Shown: piece by piece, positions 21,901 to 34,035 of the stretch | Position numbering within the stretch: position 1 is the first letter of the stretch | Layout: each line of letters begins with the position of its first letter | Source: Ceratothoa steindachneri | Lineage: Eukaryota > Arthropoda > Malacostraca > Isopoda > Cymothoidae | Length of the DNA: 64,000 nt | Direction of reading: 5' to 3' | Assembly: GCA_963969495.1 (NCBI GenBank) | Contig: OZ018338.1 | Location: 46,259,206 to 46,323,205 of the forward strand | Position numbers and translations under genes: made by a program | Notes under the pieces: generated by a model | What the model was told of the DNA's origin: nothing | Database searches by the model: none | What the model saw: only the letters and a program-made list of their open reading frames with translations

Positions 21901-24900
21901 TAATTCTTCAATACACGCTCTATCCTGACTGCCAAATTTTCTGTGATTTCTTAAGAGAACAATTTAGCAGATCACTGACTGTGAGGGCAAACGAGGAACT
22001 CGGTTCTCTGTGCCCCAAAATACACACAGGAGAAAGGTTACCAGGATGGTGCTCAAATATCCGCAAGAGTAAAATAAATACACAGGAATATTCAACTGTA
22101 TTATTTACAAAAAGGAAAAATAACCTGTCAATGGAGTACAAGAGGGTACCAAAAATAATAATAAGTCACAAACTTCGAAACCACCTAACGACAACACGTC
22201 GTTATTAAATAAAATCCGCGTATAATATGGATATTATAAAAATAAACACTTTACACCGAAACGACACGCGTCGTAATACCCCCCCCCCGCGTCCTTAAAA
22301 CACAAAAGCAATGAGTATCGACAGGAGCACTTAAGAAATTGAAAGGTGTAAGACGAAAGAAATGTTCCAAATACCTGATACGAAAGCAGTGGAGCGACAT
22401 CCAGGTGACGGAAATCCAAGTGACGAAGAACACACGAGTGGTGACGATTTAGAGGATGAATGACACACAGGTGAATTAGGTCTAGATGACGACGGATCCA
22501 CGGGCGACTGAAGACTCGATGGCGTAGTATCTAAAGGTGGAGGTTGTCGAGATTGCGAAGTACCCAAGGGCAGGGGGGGTAGAGTGACGAGGGATACCCT
22601 TAATTAACCACAGTAATCGGCTTCCCAGCGAAGAACGAATGCAGTACGAGTCTGGAGACAACAAAAATTGTTGCAGCAGCAAAGGAATCAGCGTCAAAGC
22701 TGGCAGGTTATAATGGCAGGAGGTATTCGCTGAATGAAGTGCAGAACGGTTCTCTCCTGAGTAGAGAAGGGGGACCCGATTTATGCCAGTTTGTCAGAGG
22801 AACGTACGAGACGTTGGCAACGCAGTCGGGGGCTAGATACACTGCTTTCCAATAGTAGCTTGGTAGGTTATTTTGCGCGCGTGCGCGTACTTTTCGCAAG
22901 AACTGACACATTTCCAGGATGAGTCAGTCGTAGGTTGCTCGCAGATTATGGCCTCGAGGTGGGCGCGCGAGCGGAACAGGTCGAAAAATATGATGAATCA
23001 TGCAGCTAGGTTGAGTTGCCCTTACACTGACATAGGCTACCTAATTTATAAAGTTCATGGTAGAGGCAGGTATCACACGCACAGTTGTCTGAAAATCAGC
23101 CAATTCTGCACTCCAGTTTGTATTATAGATTATAAAGAAGGTTCCTGCAAGAGAAACGAGAGGTGGTTCTAAACCTCCCAAAAGTAGTTAAAAGTTGAGA
23201 CAAGCGGAACAAATCACTATCTGATACCCTTTTCCTCGCAGTTGGACGAATAACTTGGAAACGTTCGAATCCAGCTGGCCCAAAGATACCCCAAAACCTC
23301 CCATCGAGTGTCGCCGAAGTCTTCTAGGCTTCGTTCTCTTTCTTGGCCTTATTTTTTGGTAGGAAGATCGGAAATTTTGGTCCTTTTTTAAGCTTTCCTA
23401 CGGGTTTTTTTCGTTAGAAAACAAGAAAAAGCAGCAGAAGATGTGGTCTCACGTTGGAGAGCACATCATATGAAAAATGCTATTATGAGAGTAAAAAGTA
23501 GACCCATTAAAATTAGATTTAAGAAACTCATTACATGGAAATTTTCTCCTCTATATTGAATTCTCGGAGGGTATAAACATCAGCAGCCCAGAGATCCTAG
23601 TAGTTTTGGGGCAGTTATAGTACGGTAAACACACATGAGCGTGAACCGTTTCATGTACATATACATGTTTTGTAGAGACACAAAGATACAGTTTGCCGCA
23701 GCCAATCATGAAGACCATTTGTCACGTGTCTCGAGAGCGGCGGAGAATAGCCCCCCTTAACCCCACCCATTCTTCTTTTTATTTTAGTTTAGCTTTCTCC
23801 CTCTTTCACTATTTAGTTATAGATTTATATTGTTCATTATGCATTGATCTTTTCCTCCTTTATTGTTTTAAATGACGAATCCTTTTTGTTAGTTTGAATT
23901 TTTTTTAAAAATCAATAAATGGGGTATTTATTAACTTACAGTACTATTTTTAATGAAAAACTTGGTGAAGAAGATTAGTTCATACTCTTTTAATTTGATG
24001 TTTAAAACTTGAGTATTTTATGCATGCTTGTTTTTAATAATTAACATTAGAAAGTGGTTTTTCCTTTTGAGCAATAGTAGACGATAGCTGAAAACTATCT
24101 TCCTAAATATTAGTTTAAAATTTTTTTAAATCAATTCATTTTTGTTTCTTTACTTTTATCTGAATAATTTACGCCTTCAAATCATCTGTCATGGAGCTTT
24201 TTTTCTGATAATTACTTTTAATAATGTTGCTTAATTTTATATGAAAGAGCGTCACTTGACTCCTTGAAAAGACAGAAAAAAAAATCCTATTAATTTTATT
24301 CAACATCAAAATTGAATACGATCTTGGTGAAATAACCTCGCAGCTTTTATATTCATCTGGAACTAAATGTCCTTTTCTTTGTCTTCATTTTTATGGAGTA
24401 TAATTTCCTCATTCTTAGATTTGGACGAAATTTCCCAAAAGAAAGAGTTTAAAAGAAGAGTGGTAATGCAAGTTAGCCCCGAGGCAAGAGAAACAGAGAA
24501 CCATTAAAAGTTGTCAAAAGCATCATAATTATTATTAACCTCTTTCACACAAAGTTACGTTTGCGCACTTCAAAGCTATTACCCGCCCTCTCCCTCTCCT
24601 CTCTTTATACACTGAGTAAAAGGGCACCGATCAGTTTTGCCACTACAAATTGGCCCTTAATAATGGTGGGTACTATGGTTTTAGATTCTCATCTAGTTAC
24701 TGTTCCTCCCTGAGCAGAAGGGCACAAACGCGCCTTTTACAAACCTGCAGCATGCACACCTACCATACACAATATCTTTTATTTCCTCCTCGGTAAGCCC
24801 TCTGAAACACTCATATACATAATGACTCCACCTTTTCCGCAGTCTTCAACTCTTCTTACACCCTTACATTCACTCTCGTATATTTTCTTCCTCAATTCTA

Positions 24901-25219
24901 CTTATATAAATTCTTGTTACAACCCTATAACCACTCACTTTAGACCATTTTGTATCGCAACCTCATTCACACCCTTCTTAACACCACAAACATCTCTTCC
25001 CCAGTCTTTCCTTGCTCTCTTAACCTTTTGCTCTCCAAACACCCCTCTTAAGCTGCGTTTTCCTTCTATTCTATTGGTTCACTCCAATGCACCTACGTTT
25101 GGCAATAGTATACTCTCTTGCAACTACCTGGCACACTTGACACTCAAACCTTTCCTATTTACTCACCCTCTAATCTTCTCAAAGACTTTACTACCATTTA
25201 AAACTTTGTAGTCGTAATC
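21901..25219. other. Long stretch without assignable gene
   Basis: Includes a poly-C run at about 22,280-22,290, a Ser/Pro-rich low-complexity frame at 22,331-22,567 (minus), and AT-rich sequence at 23,800-24,500. A 129-codon C/T-rich frame at 24,822-25,211 (plus) is unassigned. I see no repeat edges or domains here. Confidence 0.35.
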
Positions 25220-26461
25220 TACGAGGGGTGGTCAATAGGTTTTGCGAATCGGTAGGGCAAATCAGAGGAAGGGGGATGGCTGTTTGTGGGGGTGTTAAGA
25301 CAAGTTATGACAAGTCAGGAGCTGCAGCCGCACGCTCCTGCCTCGTCTATTTAAGAAGCGGTAGCTGATCGCAGATCGTCAGTCACAAATCTTTCAACAA
25401 TAGAGAAGGTTGAGCACCGCGTACTGATTAAATTTTGACCAAGGAAGGCAAGAATGCAAAAGAGATCCATGAACGCATGGTTGCAGTGTACACAGACACT
25501 ACCCCTTCCTATGCAACCATTGCTCGCTGGAATAAAGAGTTCCGCCATGGTCGTGAGTCCCTTGAAGATGACCCCCGTCCAGGTCGCCCGTCAGACGTGA
25601 CCAACGAGGACAATGTGGCCCGTGTGGAGAGGATGATCCTTGAAAATGGACGGGTGAAAGTCGAAGAAATAGAGCGAGAACTTGGAATATCACATAGAAG
25701 TGTTATGAACATCATCCACGACAATTTGGCCATGACCAAGATCTCTGCCTGTTGGGTTCCTAGAAACCTCACGCCCAATGATCGACTTCAATGTCGTCAA
25801 AGTTCGGAGGATCTGCTGCTCCTGTACAACCAATACCCGGCGGAATTCGAGTCACGCATATTGACAGGTGATGAAACGTGGGTCTACCACTGGGATCCCG
25901 AGACCAAGCTCGAATGAATGGCCTGGAAGCACAGGGGCTCTCCGCCCCCCATCAAGTTCATGACCCAAACCTCAGTGGGAAGATCATTTCCACCATCTTC
26001 TGGGATTCTAAGGGAGTGTTTATGGTACACTATGAGCCTCGTGGAAGGACCATCAAAGGCCAATATTACACCGAGGAACTTGCTATGTTGAAGAAATGCA
26101 TCCGTCAAAAACGGCGCAGCAAGTTGACATGCGGTGTCTGCGCGAGTGCGGATTGGAGGAGCTCAACTATCCCTTCTACAGTCCAGAACTGGCCCCTAGC
26201 GACTACTTTTTATTCAGATAGCTTAAGGCTGCACTACGTAAACGCCGGTTTGGGGACGATGAAGATGTCCAGCTCGCCGTCAAGGAGTGGATCGAACAGC
26301 AGTCGGGATATTTTTGGTTGTCGGGAATTCGAAGCCTCAGGGACAAGTGGCGCAAGTGCATTGAAGTGGAGGGTAGTTATATTAAAAAATAATAAAGCCC
26401 TTTTCTCTCATATCTCGTTTCCTTATATCCGAATTGCAAAACTTATTGAACGCCCCTCGTA
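25220..26461 (+). mobile_element. Full-length mariner element
   Basis: Flanked by inverted terminal repeats: TACGAGGGGTGGTCAATAGG at the left, and ACTTATTGAACGCCCCTCGT at the right with its last A at 26,461. The ends pair over about 27 bp with a few mismatches. The length (1,242 bp) is normal for mariner and both ends begin or end in TA, the expected target. The same terminal sequence bounds the short element at 41,421-41,836 and the fragment at 39,776-39,875. Confidence 0.93.
25400..26390 (+). pseudogene. Mariner transposase, inactivated
   Basis: DD34D-type transposase. The open part (25,435-25,917, counted from a TTG that is really an internal Leu) has the helix-turn-helix half (KNAKEIHERMVAVYTDTTPS), the linker PRPGRPSD at residues 48-54, WVPRNLT at 107-113, and TGDETW with the first catalytic Asp at residue 146. 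Lesions: a one-base loss near 25,434 separating the N-terminal EHRVLIKF; a TGA at 25,915; a one-base loss near 25,978; and a small deletion near 26,125. The deletion removes the HDN block with the second catalytic Asp. The third Asp survives in SPELAPSDYFLF near 26,180-26,215, followed by another stop. Cut-and-paste activity is impossible from this copy. Confidence 0.92.
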
Positions 26462-27150
26462 CTTCCCACTTGTTCACGGGTGACACCACAGACTCGAGAC
26501 ATCACCTTACCTTACTTTGCCTTCAATTTTAGCTTTCTTCTCTCACATGCCAGCTCATTAGCATATACCTTTTCTAGTATCACCTTGGAAATTGAAATAG
26601 GATTGACACTGAAGCCTCACAAATAAGTGTCATATAAATCCTATGAAGGCTAGAAATGGGCACGCACATAATTATGCGCATACAAGTAATGAAAAAATAT
26701 ATAACATTTGTTATATAACATTTTGGTCATGTAAATAATAATATAAAACATTTTTTACACGCATACGAGCTAAAAACACATACTCACATGCATATACACT
26801 TATACGCCTCTTGTGATATCTGCCCAGACCTTTTCACCAAAGTTCTGACAAACAACACAGCTGTACCAACAAACGCAAAACAAGTACAGTTATTGCCACC
26901 GAGCTGAAGAAAGGAAAGATGCGGATCTTATTTACTATCAAAGAGCTGCGAAACACAAAAATTTATTCCCGAAATTTGAGATAAAGATTTTCTCTATCCC
27001 CATGCACACACAAATAAACATTCAATAGAGTAAGATCCGTCCATGTCATTTGCCAACAGCGGGCCACACCCACTGTTTTCGATACATTAAATAGAGCTCT
27101 GGTTATAGCCTCGGGGAGTCAAATGCCAGTTAGTCAGACAGTCAGTTAAT
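26462..27150. other. Stretch without assignable gene
   Basis: Many short CA/AC-rich words (ACACACAT) and AT-rich sequence; nothing recognised. Confidence 0.35.
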
Positions 27151-28200
27151 CGGATAATCGGAATAGGCTTAAACATTAGTAGGCGTGCCTCAAATACCTG
27201 GCACAAGTCTAATAAAATTCTTTGTGCTTAAGCCTACAGAGTCTTCTGCCCATTAAAAAGTCCTTGAATCCACCTACCAAGACTCCTTTTCCTCCAGGTA
27301 ATCTAACTGCTTCTCTTGCACAGCCTACTTCACTAAAACCAAGCGCATGGATAATCTGCCCCATAACTTGAGTTAGCCCAAGGTCAGTTCTTGGTAAGCG
27401 AATATTCTCATAGTGCTACGTTGAAGATAAGCAGCATTGGGAAAGGTTATTACTTGGATGTGTAACTGCCGAGTGGTCCTCTACCTACGAACATTTAGCC
27501 AACCATCTTAGCCCGTCAATTATAACTCGATAACTAGTTAATAGTCCATAACTAAATATCCTACAAACCTGCTATACCTTTATTGATGGGAACATATCAC
27601 TCCCCATGCACGCCTTACTTCCGACTTAGATACTCTTCATACCATCTAATGTTTAACCAATCACGCCACACACTTTCACCAATTGTCATAAAGATTCTTT
27701 CCCTAAACAATCATAAACTTTTTCCATATTTATGAACCCACCATAACTTTACACCTCCTATGCTACTTGATTAAACAGATCCTACCAGCTCTAACCTAGT
27801 TATTTATCTCCTATCAATCTATCATTTATGGTAATTTTTTAGAAACTTTACCTCTAACATTCAGACTTAATCCCTGTAATTCTTGCATTCATCATAGTCA
27901 CTCTTTCGGTCCTTAACTATTCTTCAACATTATAACACCTCCCAACACAGCCACAAGAACCACTTTATGTATAAAACAATTATCACTAATTTTTAGCATC
28001 TCAGAAACTATCTCTATGATCTACTGCAGCTTCCTTCCCATTTATTTTAGATCTCTTATAGCATTAATAACCTCTTGAATGCTTCTATTTTCCATTCCGC
28101 AATACAAAACCTAAGAGATCAATCCTATTTACATCACCATGTCCTTCTATACCTACATTATACAACTCATCAAAGTATTCTCGCTATCTAGTTTTGATCT
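27150..28200 (-). pseudogene. RTE-like LINE reverse transcriptase relic
   Basis: On the minus strand from about 28,120 down: VNRIDLL, then IQEVINAIRDLK, an EAAVDH block and EMLKISDN. Next comes ELQGLSLNVRGKVSKK (the 'NYRGISLLsv.GKv..kil' block). Near 27,740-27,600, FINMEKVYDCLGKESL, VKVCGVIG and SKACMGSDMF correspond to motif A ('fiDfeKAYDrv.re.Lw') and the following 'sra.vrvg' region. Stops are frequent and the GVRQGC/YADD part is not visible. Older than the jockey-like copies. Confidence 0.55.
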
Positions 28201-28299
28201 CCTCATATCTCACAGGTGCCTTGCCATTTGTGCCATCGTTTTTCACGCAGCTATTCTTCTCTTGTTTCCTCACTTTTCACAATTCCTTCTGGAATAGAT

Positions 28300-28480
28300 T
28301 TCTGTTCCTATCGAAATCCTCATTCGTCTTTCTGTTCCCATCGGGATCCTCATTCATCTTCCTCTTCCCTTCGGGATCTGCTTTCAGCTTCGTTTCCATA
28401 AAGACCCTTATTCAACTTCTGGTTCCCATCGGAAACCTCCTTCATTTTCCTGTTCCCATGGGGATCGCCATTCATCTTTC
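28300..28480. repeat. 30-bp minisatellite, about six units
   Basis: Units of about 28-31 bp align on TTCCCATCGGGATCCTCATT followed by CATCTTCCTG, with several substitutions per unit. Confidence 0.85.
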
Positions 28481-29892
28481 TTCCAAATGTTTAATTTTCT
28501 GATTTACTACTCTATTTAATCACTGAATTAACTCTTGTTTTCAACCCATATCTATGCATTCAATCACGTCACTATAGGATCCTCAACTGCAGTGTAGCGC
28601 CCTTGCAACTACGCTTTCTTTATTACTTTCAAAGACACACTGAACATCGCTATTTCTCCATTCAACAAATTCCTTCGTCTTTCAAGTTCTGACATACACA
28701 CAAACAGCCGTCGTTTTACTTAGTATCACTTCCTTAAATTTGTTCTACATTTGATTCATCTCCATGCTCGCGCATATTTACTCTCTTTCATCTCAAGCAT
28801 TCTCACATATCCATTACCCATCTCTTTCTCTCAAACTGCCAAAGCGAGAGTGATTCGGAATCCCTTTGCATGCCTGACGGTCGACAGTTTAGTTTCCTTA
28901 ATCTACAGAAAGACATAAAAATAAAGCTTTGAGGGTCCCTAATTGCTCTCTACCCAAAATGACCCTGCTACGAGAATCTGCCTCTCCTCGTCATGCGAGC
29001 AATCTAGATTGGCATCTGGCCAGGCAACTAAAACGAAATTCCTCAATTGAATTTACAATTGGTAAAGTAAAGTGAAACGATAGGTGAAAAGAATGGTCAC
29101 GAAGAGAAACCTTATTTAAGCTGGTAAAATAGGTTGAGTGTAATGCTCACGATATTAGAGGCGTATCATCTCGGGAAGTATCACCTTTGATACAAAATTA
29201 AATCTACCTAATTTAAGCTACTATATGTAGGTAATAAAATCAACAAAATAATTAAATCGAATATTAATTAAATTAAAATTAATTAATATTAGAAGACGAT
29301 AGGCAAATATTAAACTTACAAAGTGAACGATGAAATACAACGAGCACAATGTTTAACTCTTAAGGTGAGAAAAATTCTCTGGCTTTGGTAAATCTAACAC
29401 ATATTGACCAGCAGGGGGCAGACGATCGGATTCAAAAATTAATTCGAGTTAGTTACCAGTAACAATCAATATGATTGGATATTTAGCAATTCATTGGGCT
29501 AAAGTCGTAAGCAAAAACCATAATACCATGGAATAAAATCTGCATAGCCAATACCGAAAATCGATAATAAATCAAAACTATCAAAATGATTCTGAATAAA
29601 TAAAAGTATGACACTTCAATGTGTAAAGAAAGCAACGCTGTGGTAAAGTAAGATTTTCGACAAAACTTTGCCTAAATCTCTTACTAATTCCCACGCTCCC
29701 GTTGGACTACACACTGGATAGTAGAAATGAAAGAAATATTCCTGCCTAACCACTCTTCTAGAATTAAGCATATGTAGATACGCCTTAATATATTTAGACA
29801 AAATAATTGGAATCTATTCAATATTTACCCTTTATGTACAGCATAAGAAGTAATTGTCGGTGGATTGGTGTTTCGCTCTCTCTGTCCAAAGT

Positions 29893-29896
<4 letters not shown>
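28481..29896. other. Stretch without assignable gene
   Basis: AT-rich, no domains or repeats recognised. Confidence 0.4.
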
Positions 29897-29931
<35 letters not shown>

Positions 29932-29935
29932 TATA

Positions 29936-29979
<44 letters not shown>
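29897..29979. repeat. Two (AT)n microsatellites separated by 10-12 bp
   Basis: Alternating AT at about 29,897-29,927 and 29,939-29,979 with TTTATTATAATATG between. Confidence 0.95.
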
Positions 29980-29982
<3 letters not shown>

Positions 29983-30200
29983 ACTTTTATTAAAGACCAT
30001 AATATATTTCCCCTTTATTAATTTTCTTCGGAAACTTCCCATTTTTCTTATTATCTTTTTAAGTTCATTTTGTAGTTGGTAAGCAACTTCTACTCTTATC
30101 TCTTTTTTAATGAAATGCGTTGGGTAAAAATCAAACTTGACTTTAATTGCTGAGCTTTTGTTCTATGAGATCATCTTCACAGTGTCTTTCCTCCTTTATC
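29979..30200 (-). mobile_element. Penelope-like 3' tail, minus orientation, ending at (AT)n
   Basis: Minus strand reads GAAGATGATCTCATAGAAC near 30,165 (a common phrase near PLE 3' ends) and finishes in AATTAATAAAGGGGAAATAT, then ATTATGGTCTTTAATAAAAG and TTGC before (AT)n. The last 50 bp are repeated in the opposite orientation at 32,904-32,955. No coding part is attached. Confidence 0.55.
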
Positions 30201-30279
30201 GGCTAAGAATGTTTAAGGCAGAATGAAAAGAAATGAAATGAAATGCAATGAAAAGAGAAGTGTGAGATAAAGAACAGAT

Positions 30280-30470
30280 CCCCCCCCCCCGTCTCCTTTG
30301 GCCCTCATGAGGATCCAAGCCCAGTTAGGACGGCAGATAGGAGTGAGAGAGAGAGGACGAAGAAAGTTTTAGGATAGGACAGCGAAGAAAATAGTAGGAG
30401 TCAAAAGTGTACTTTGTTAGTCATGGGACCTACAGCATAACGTGGAATCCGAACCATGATGTGTCGCTTG
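30280..30470 (-). repeat. Possible SINE-like repeat
   Basis: The minus strand contains ATGGTTCGGATTCCACG at about 30,441-30,457, close to a Pol III B-box. Related words occur at 11,183 and 39,703. The poly-C run at 30,281-30,290 may mark one edge. Weak call; element ends are unknown. Confidence 0.25.
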
Positions 30471-32720
30471 TTTCTAACTAAAACTTTGCATTTTATCGTG
30501 ACCCTTGTCCCACGTATCTACTGTTCATTTTAGGTAGTTTTTGCTAGCGTGATAAAGTTATGAAATTTGTCTTTGCATGAGTATCAATTTATAATATGTC
30601 TAAGTAGCGTTTGTATTTATGAAGCGTTCAAACCGTCATTAGCAATTATTCTTACTACAAAACTGGTCTAGGTTTCTATCTCTCTATATATTCTTTCTTA
30701 TTCCTATCCTAGGTATAATTGACTATATGCTATTCTCTGGTGATGCTTTAGTTATTTAATTACTCTTAGTCGTCGTCAAGTATTATTCTCCTTCTCTAAT
30801 TGTAGATTTCTTCTTCTTCCTCTTCTCCTACTTCTACTATTTTGGGAAAACTTGAGAACAATCTGTGTGATCTCCATTCTTCTCTGTAGTGAATTTGGTT
30901 GGTTAATTCAACTCCTACTTCATTCTGTGACTTTTCTATGACTCTCCCTGCTCTTTTTTGCAATTATTCCTCTTCTAGTGTTTGCTATTAAGTATACGGC
31001 TTTGTTTTGGATTTTTTTTAATCTTACTAGGTTACTTCTCGAGATCTTGTACATCGCGATGGTTGGATAAATAATCGCAGACAGTACTATGGCTTGCTAA
31101 ATTTTCCTCTTGTTTTCCATCCTTAGGTTAATTAACTTGTACAGTAATGCCAGGCCGCTTTTACCCCGATTTACCCTCTCAGTTACGTGCTTTTAATAAC
31201 CTGATTTCGTAATGGTTAGTCCAAAACACCTTTCATTCTTTCTCCTATCTGTAGCGCTGTCCTTCTACATATACATCTGAGGTGCTCCTCCTGTACACGA
31301 GTACCATTTTAAATTTATCATTGTTGGTTTCAATTTTCCATTTTCTTTATATCTATTAATGCTTTTTATCTCTTCTGCATTCACCCTAGCTTGCATTGGG
31401 CCGTCCTTGTAAGGGCAAACTTTGATCTGGGTGACGTCGTCGGCAAATTGGATGTTCAGACAACCCTCATTTCTGGGTGGTGATATATCTGCTGTGTAGA
31501 TTGAATAAAGAGACGGACTCAGACATGCGCCTTGGGGCAAACCGGCAGTGAGGTTAAATATTTCTCCCTGATGTCCTATTTTTACATAAACACGTCTCTC
31601 CATTACATAATCACATAAAATCCTTTCGATCTTGTTGCTCATTCTCAATCTGAGTATCTTGAGTTGCGTACCCCTCTGCCATACTTTGTCGAATGCTTTG
31701 GACACGTCCCGAATACGATGTCTAGGCTCATTTTTACTCTTTTTTCTTTCGCTATCTTTTCAAGCATGACTTCAAGGGCCATCTCCGTGCTTCTGTTTTT
31801 CTTGAAGCCAAATTGGCAGCTGTATCTCCAGCCATTATCATTGAAGTATTTCGACATTCTGTTATAAATTATTTTTTCATCAGGAAAGTTTTCCGTGTTC
31901 AAACACGCATTGAAGACGTTTCTTACTCACTCCAGTATGTTCAAGGGTGCTTCAAGGTAATTTAATCTGATGAGTCTCGATCTTCATGGGGCTCTCTGTC
32001 AGAATCTCTTTATAATTTCTTTTACTTCCTCTGATGTAATGATTGGGTCTATTCCGTCGTTGTTGTTTCTCCTTTCATCGACAAAGTGGTATGAGCATGT
32101 CCCCATTGAGTTCGTCCACGAGCTGATCTTCGCTAATTTTGAATACATTTCTCCAGTGATCTCTGTTTAATGCCTCTATTTCTTCATTATCTTCTAAAAT
32201 GTTGTTCCCTGCATCCTTAATTTTCATTTTATTCCTTACTGTCCGTGGCTTTAATCTGTTCATATTTTTCCAAAATTCCCTTGGTGATGTATCCACATCC
32301 CACATCAATTTTTTCGATGTGCTGATCCCATTTACCTTTCTGATTTTTATAAATTAGTGCTATTAGTTCTCTTTTTTGTCTCCTAGGGGCGTTGTATGCT
32401 TTCTTTGATGTTCCGAATCTTCTTATATTTTCTGCCGCCCGCTCGATCTCCTCGCTCAAAGCCACCATTTCTGGTGTCTACCTAAATTGTTTAATGGACT
32501 GGAACGAGTTATTGGTGACGGCCCCCTTCTCTGCCCTTTTAATTTCTTCTCTAACCTATACAACTCCCCATCGATTTCCTCTAGAGTGGCTTTCCCGAGC
32601 GGGATGGGCATTTACGTCTGGAGTAATTCCTTGTACTTATCCCAATTCGCTCTATGGTATGCCTTCTATTTTTTCAAGGGATTTGTATAGGCTGCTTGTT
32701 TATATGCATTAGAGTTGCAG
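30440..32720 (-). pseudogene. Jockey-like LINE ORF2 relic, linker to C-terminus
   Basis: Minus-strand order: the linker at 32,468-32,075 (AYNAPRRQKRELIALIYKNQ and TSPREFWKNMNRLKPRT), and RT fingers at 31,902-31,645 (FPDEKIIYNRMSKYF, CQFGFKKNRSTEMALEVMLE). Palm at 31,705-31,265 has motif A KAFDKVWQRG, motif B AGLPQGACLSP and catalytic IQFADDVTQI. The C-terminal part, in broken frames to about 30,780, has KSGLALLYKLINLR and LVRLKKIQNKAVYLIANTR. Same family as 1-1460 and 34,036-36,720. The catalytic FADD is kept, but frameshifts split the ORF at least twice. Confidence 0.85.
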
Positions 32721-32903
32721 TGTGGTCACTGCAAGGAACATCCACTAGTTCCATAAAATAGTTAAAAGGGCAGGTTGAAGTTAGCCAGGCAGATGTCCGG
32801 TTTTGGTGCGTGTTTTCTTCGTAAGTATGTAGGGTAATTGGGTATCAGTCTTTGCAGTATACGACTATTGATAATAATAATAAAAAAATTGGATATTTTC
32901 TAA

Positions 32904-33022
32904 AGAAAATTAATAAAGGCGAAATATACTATGGTCTTTAACAAAATCTGCATACAAGAAGGCCTGCTACTCTTTTACACACACACACACAAAAAAAAAA
33001 AATATATATATATATATATATA
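32904..33022 (+). mobile_element. Penelope-like 3' tail with (CA)n, poly-A and (AT)n
   Basis: GAAAATTAATAAAGGCGAAA through TATGGTCTTTAACAAAATCT matches, in opposite orientation, the tail at 29,979-30,029. It is followed by (AC)n at about 32,976, a poly-A run, and (AT)n at 33,001-33,022. Confidence 0.6.
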
Positions 33023-33322
33023 TCATCACTAACTCTATACCTTAAGAAGGGAAATTTTTTGAGTTTTTGAATAATAATTTAATCTTAGTTTGGTTACGAC
33101 TTATGTTTTTTTACCAGAGTTATTTCTAATAATTCTTTAATAATATCAAAAAACGAAATGGTGAAGTTCAGAAATACATATTAGTATCGAAATTTTGGGA
33201 AATTTTTAAAACCCAAAGAATTACAAATGGTGAAGTTCATTTCATAAAATTTCTGAAAATTTAACCCTGGCTGCTTTTTTTGTGATTTTAAATTTTAATC
33301 TCAGTAGCAAAGCCATTGCTTG

Positions 33323-33323
<1 letters not shown>

Positions 33324-33412
<89 letters not shown>
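33324..33412. repeat. (AT)n microsatellite, about 44 units
   Basis: Longest AT run in the window, about 89 bp. Confidence 0.97.
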
Positions 33413-33416
<4 letters not shown>

Positions 33417-33560
33417 ATTAGGTAAAAGGCCATGTTGTATGCATGTACTATTGAAGTCCGCATCTGTGGCAGCGTTATTAATTTTAACTATTATTTTCTT
33501 AATATTTCTTACAAATTTTTCATTCCTAGACATCTTTCGACCGTGTTAGGTCATCTTCAA
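33413..33560 (-). mobile_element. Penelope-like 3' tail, minus orientation, ending at (AT)n
   Basis: Minus strand reads CCTTGAAGATGACCTAACAC followed by GGTCGAAAGATGTCTAGGAA, a phrase characteristic of PLE 3' tails. It then runs through AT-rich sequence into (AT)n at 33,412. No protein part is present. Confidence 0.55.
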
Positions 33561-34035
33561 GGAATGAACAGAATTGGAGCTATTCATTGGACATTGGACG
33601 TTTAAAGTGAGGAATATTGTGGTAGATGGCTGTAGTAGGAGAAATAGTGGAGCAAAATGAGGAAATTTATATAAAAGCGAAAATGAAAAGTAGAATGAAA
33701 GACTGGTCCCTGTGATAGGGCATATCTGGCTTTCTTTGCGTTCTTGGCATATATTTTGTGTTATGTATATATGTATATAAAATGCATTGAAGCCTTTGTA
33801 GCGAAGGTTTTTTTTTATCCCTACTGCTCTTGGCGAAGACTTTTTTGTTTTTAATCTGGGTTGTTTACACCCTGATTTTGAGTTGTTTTTATTATTTTGT
33901 TTATTTTATTTTATTTTATTTTTTTTAGATAGTTAATCACGCTAAAATTTGGGGAGGAAATTAGAAAAGGAGCACTTGATGATTTAGTGAAAAGGGATTT
34001 TGTTTGGCTTTGTGTTGGTTGGGTATTGTGAAAAT
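33561..34035 (-). other. Probable 3' untranslated region of the jockey-like LINE
   Basis: Lies directly after the end of the ORF2 relic at 34,036 on the minus strand. T-rich with (TTTTA)n-like runs at 33,900-33,925. No other feature is seen. Confidence 0.35.

Noticed and set aside
22331..22567. Ser/Pro-rich minus-strand ORF
   Set aside because: Low-complexity wording from short GGTGACGA-type repeats on the plus strand; no domain.
24822..25211. 129-codon plus-strand ORF rich in Thr/Ser/Leu
   Set aside because: C/T-rich sequence with no recognised motif; likely a compositional ORF.
1634..33533. Ile-Tyr repeat peptides
   Set aside because: Translation of (AT)n microsatellites.
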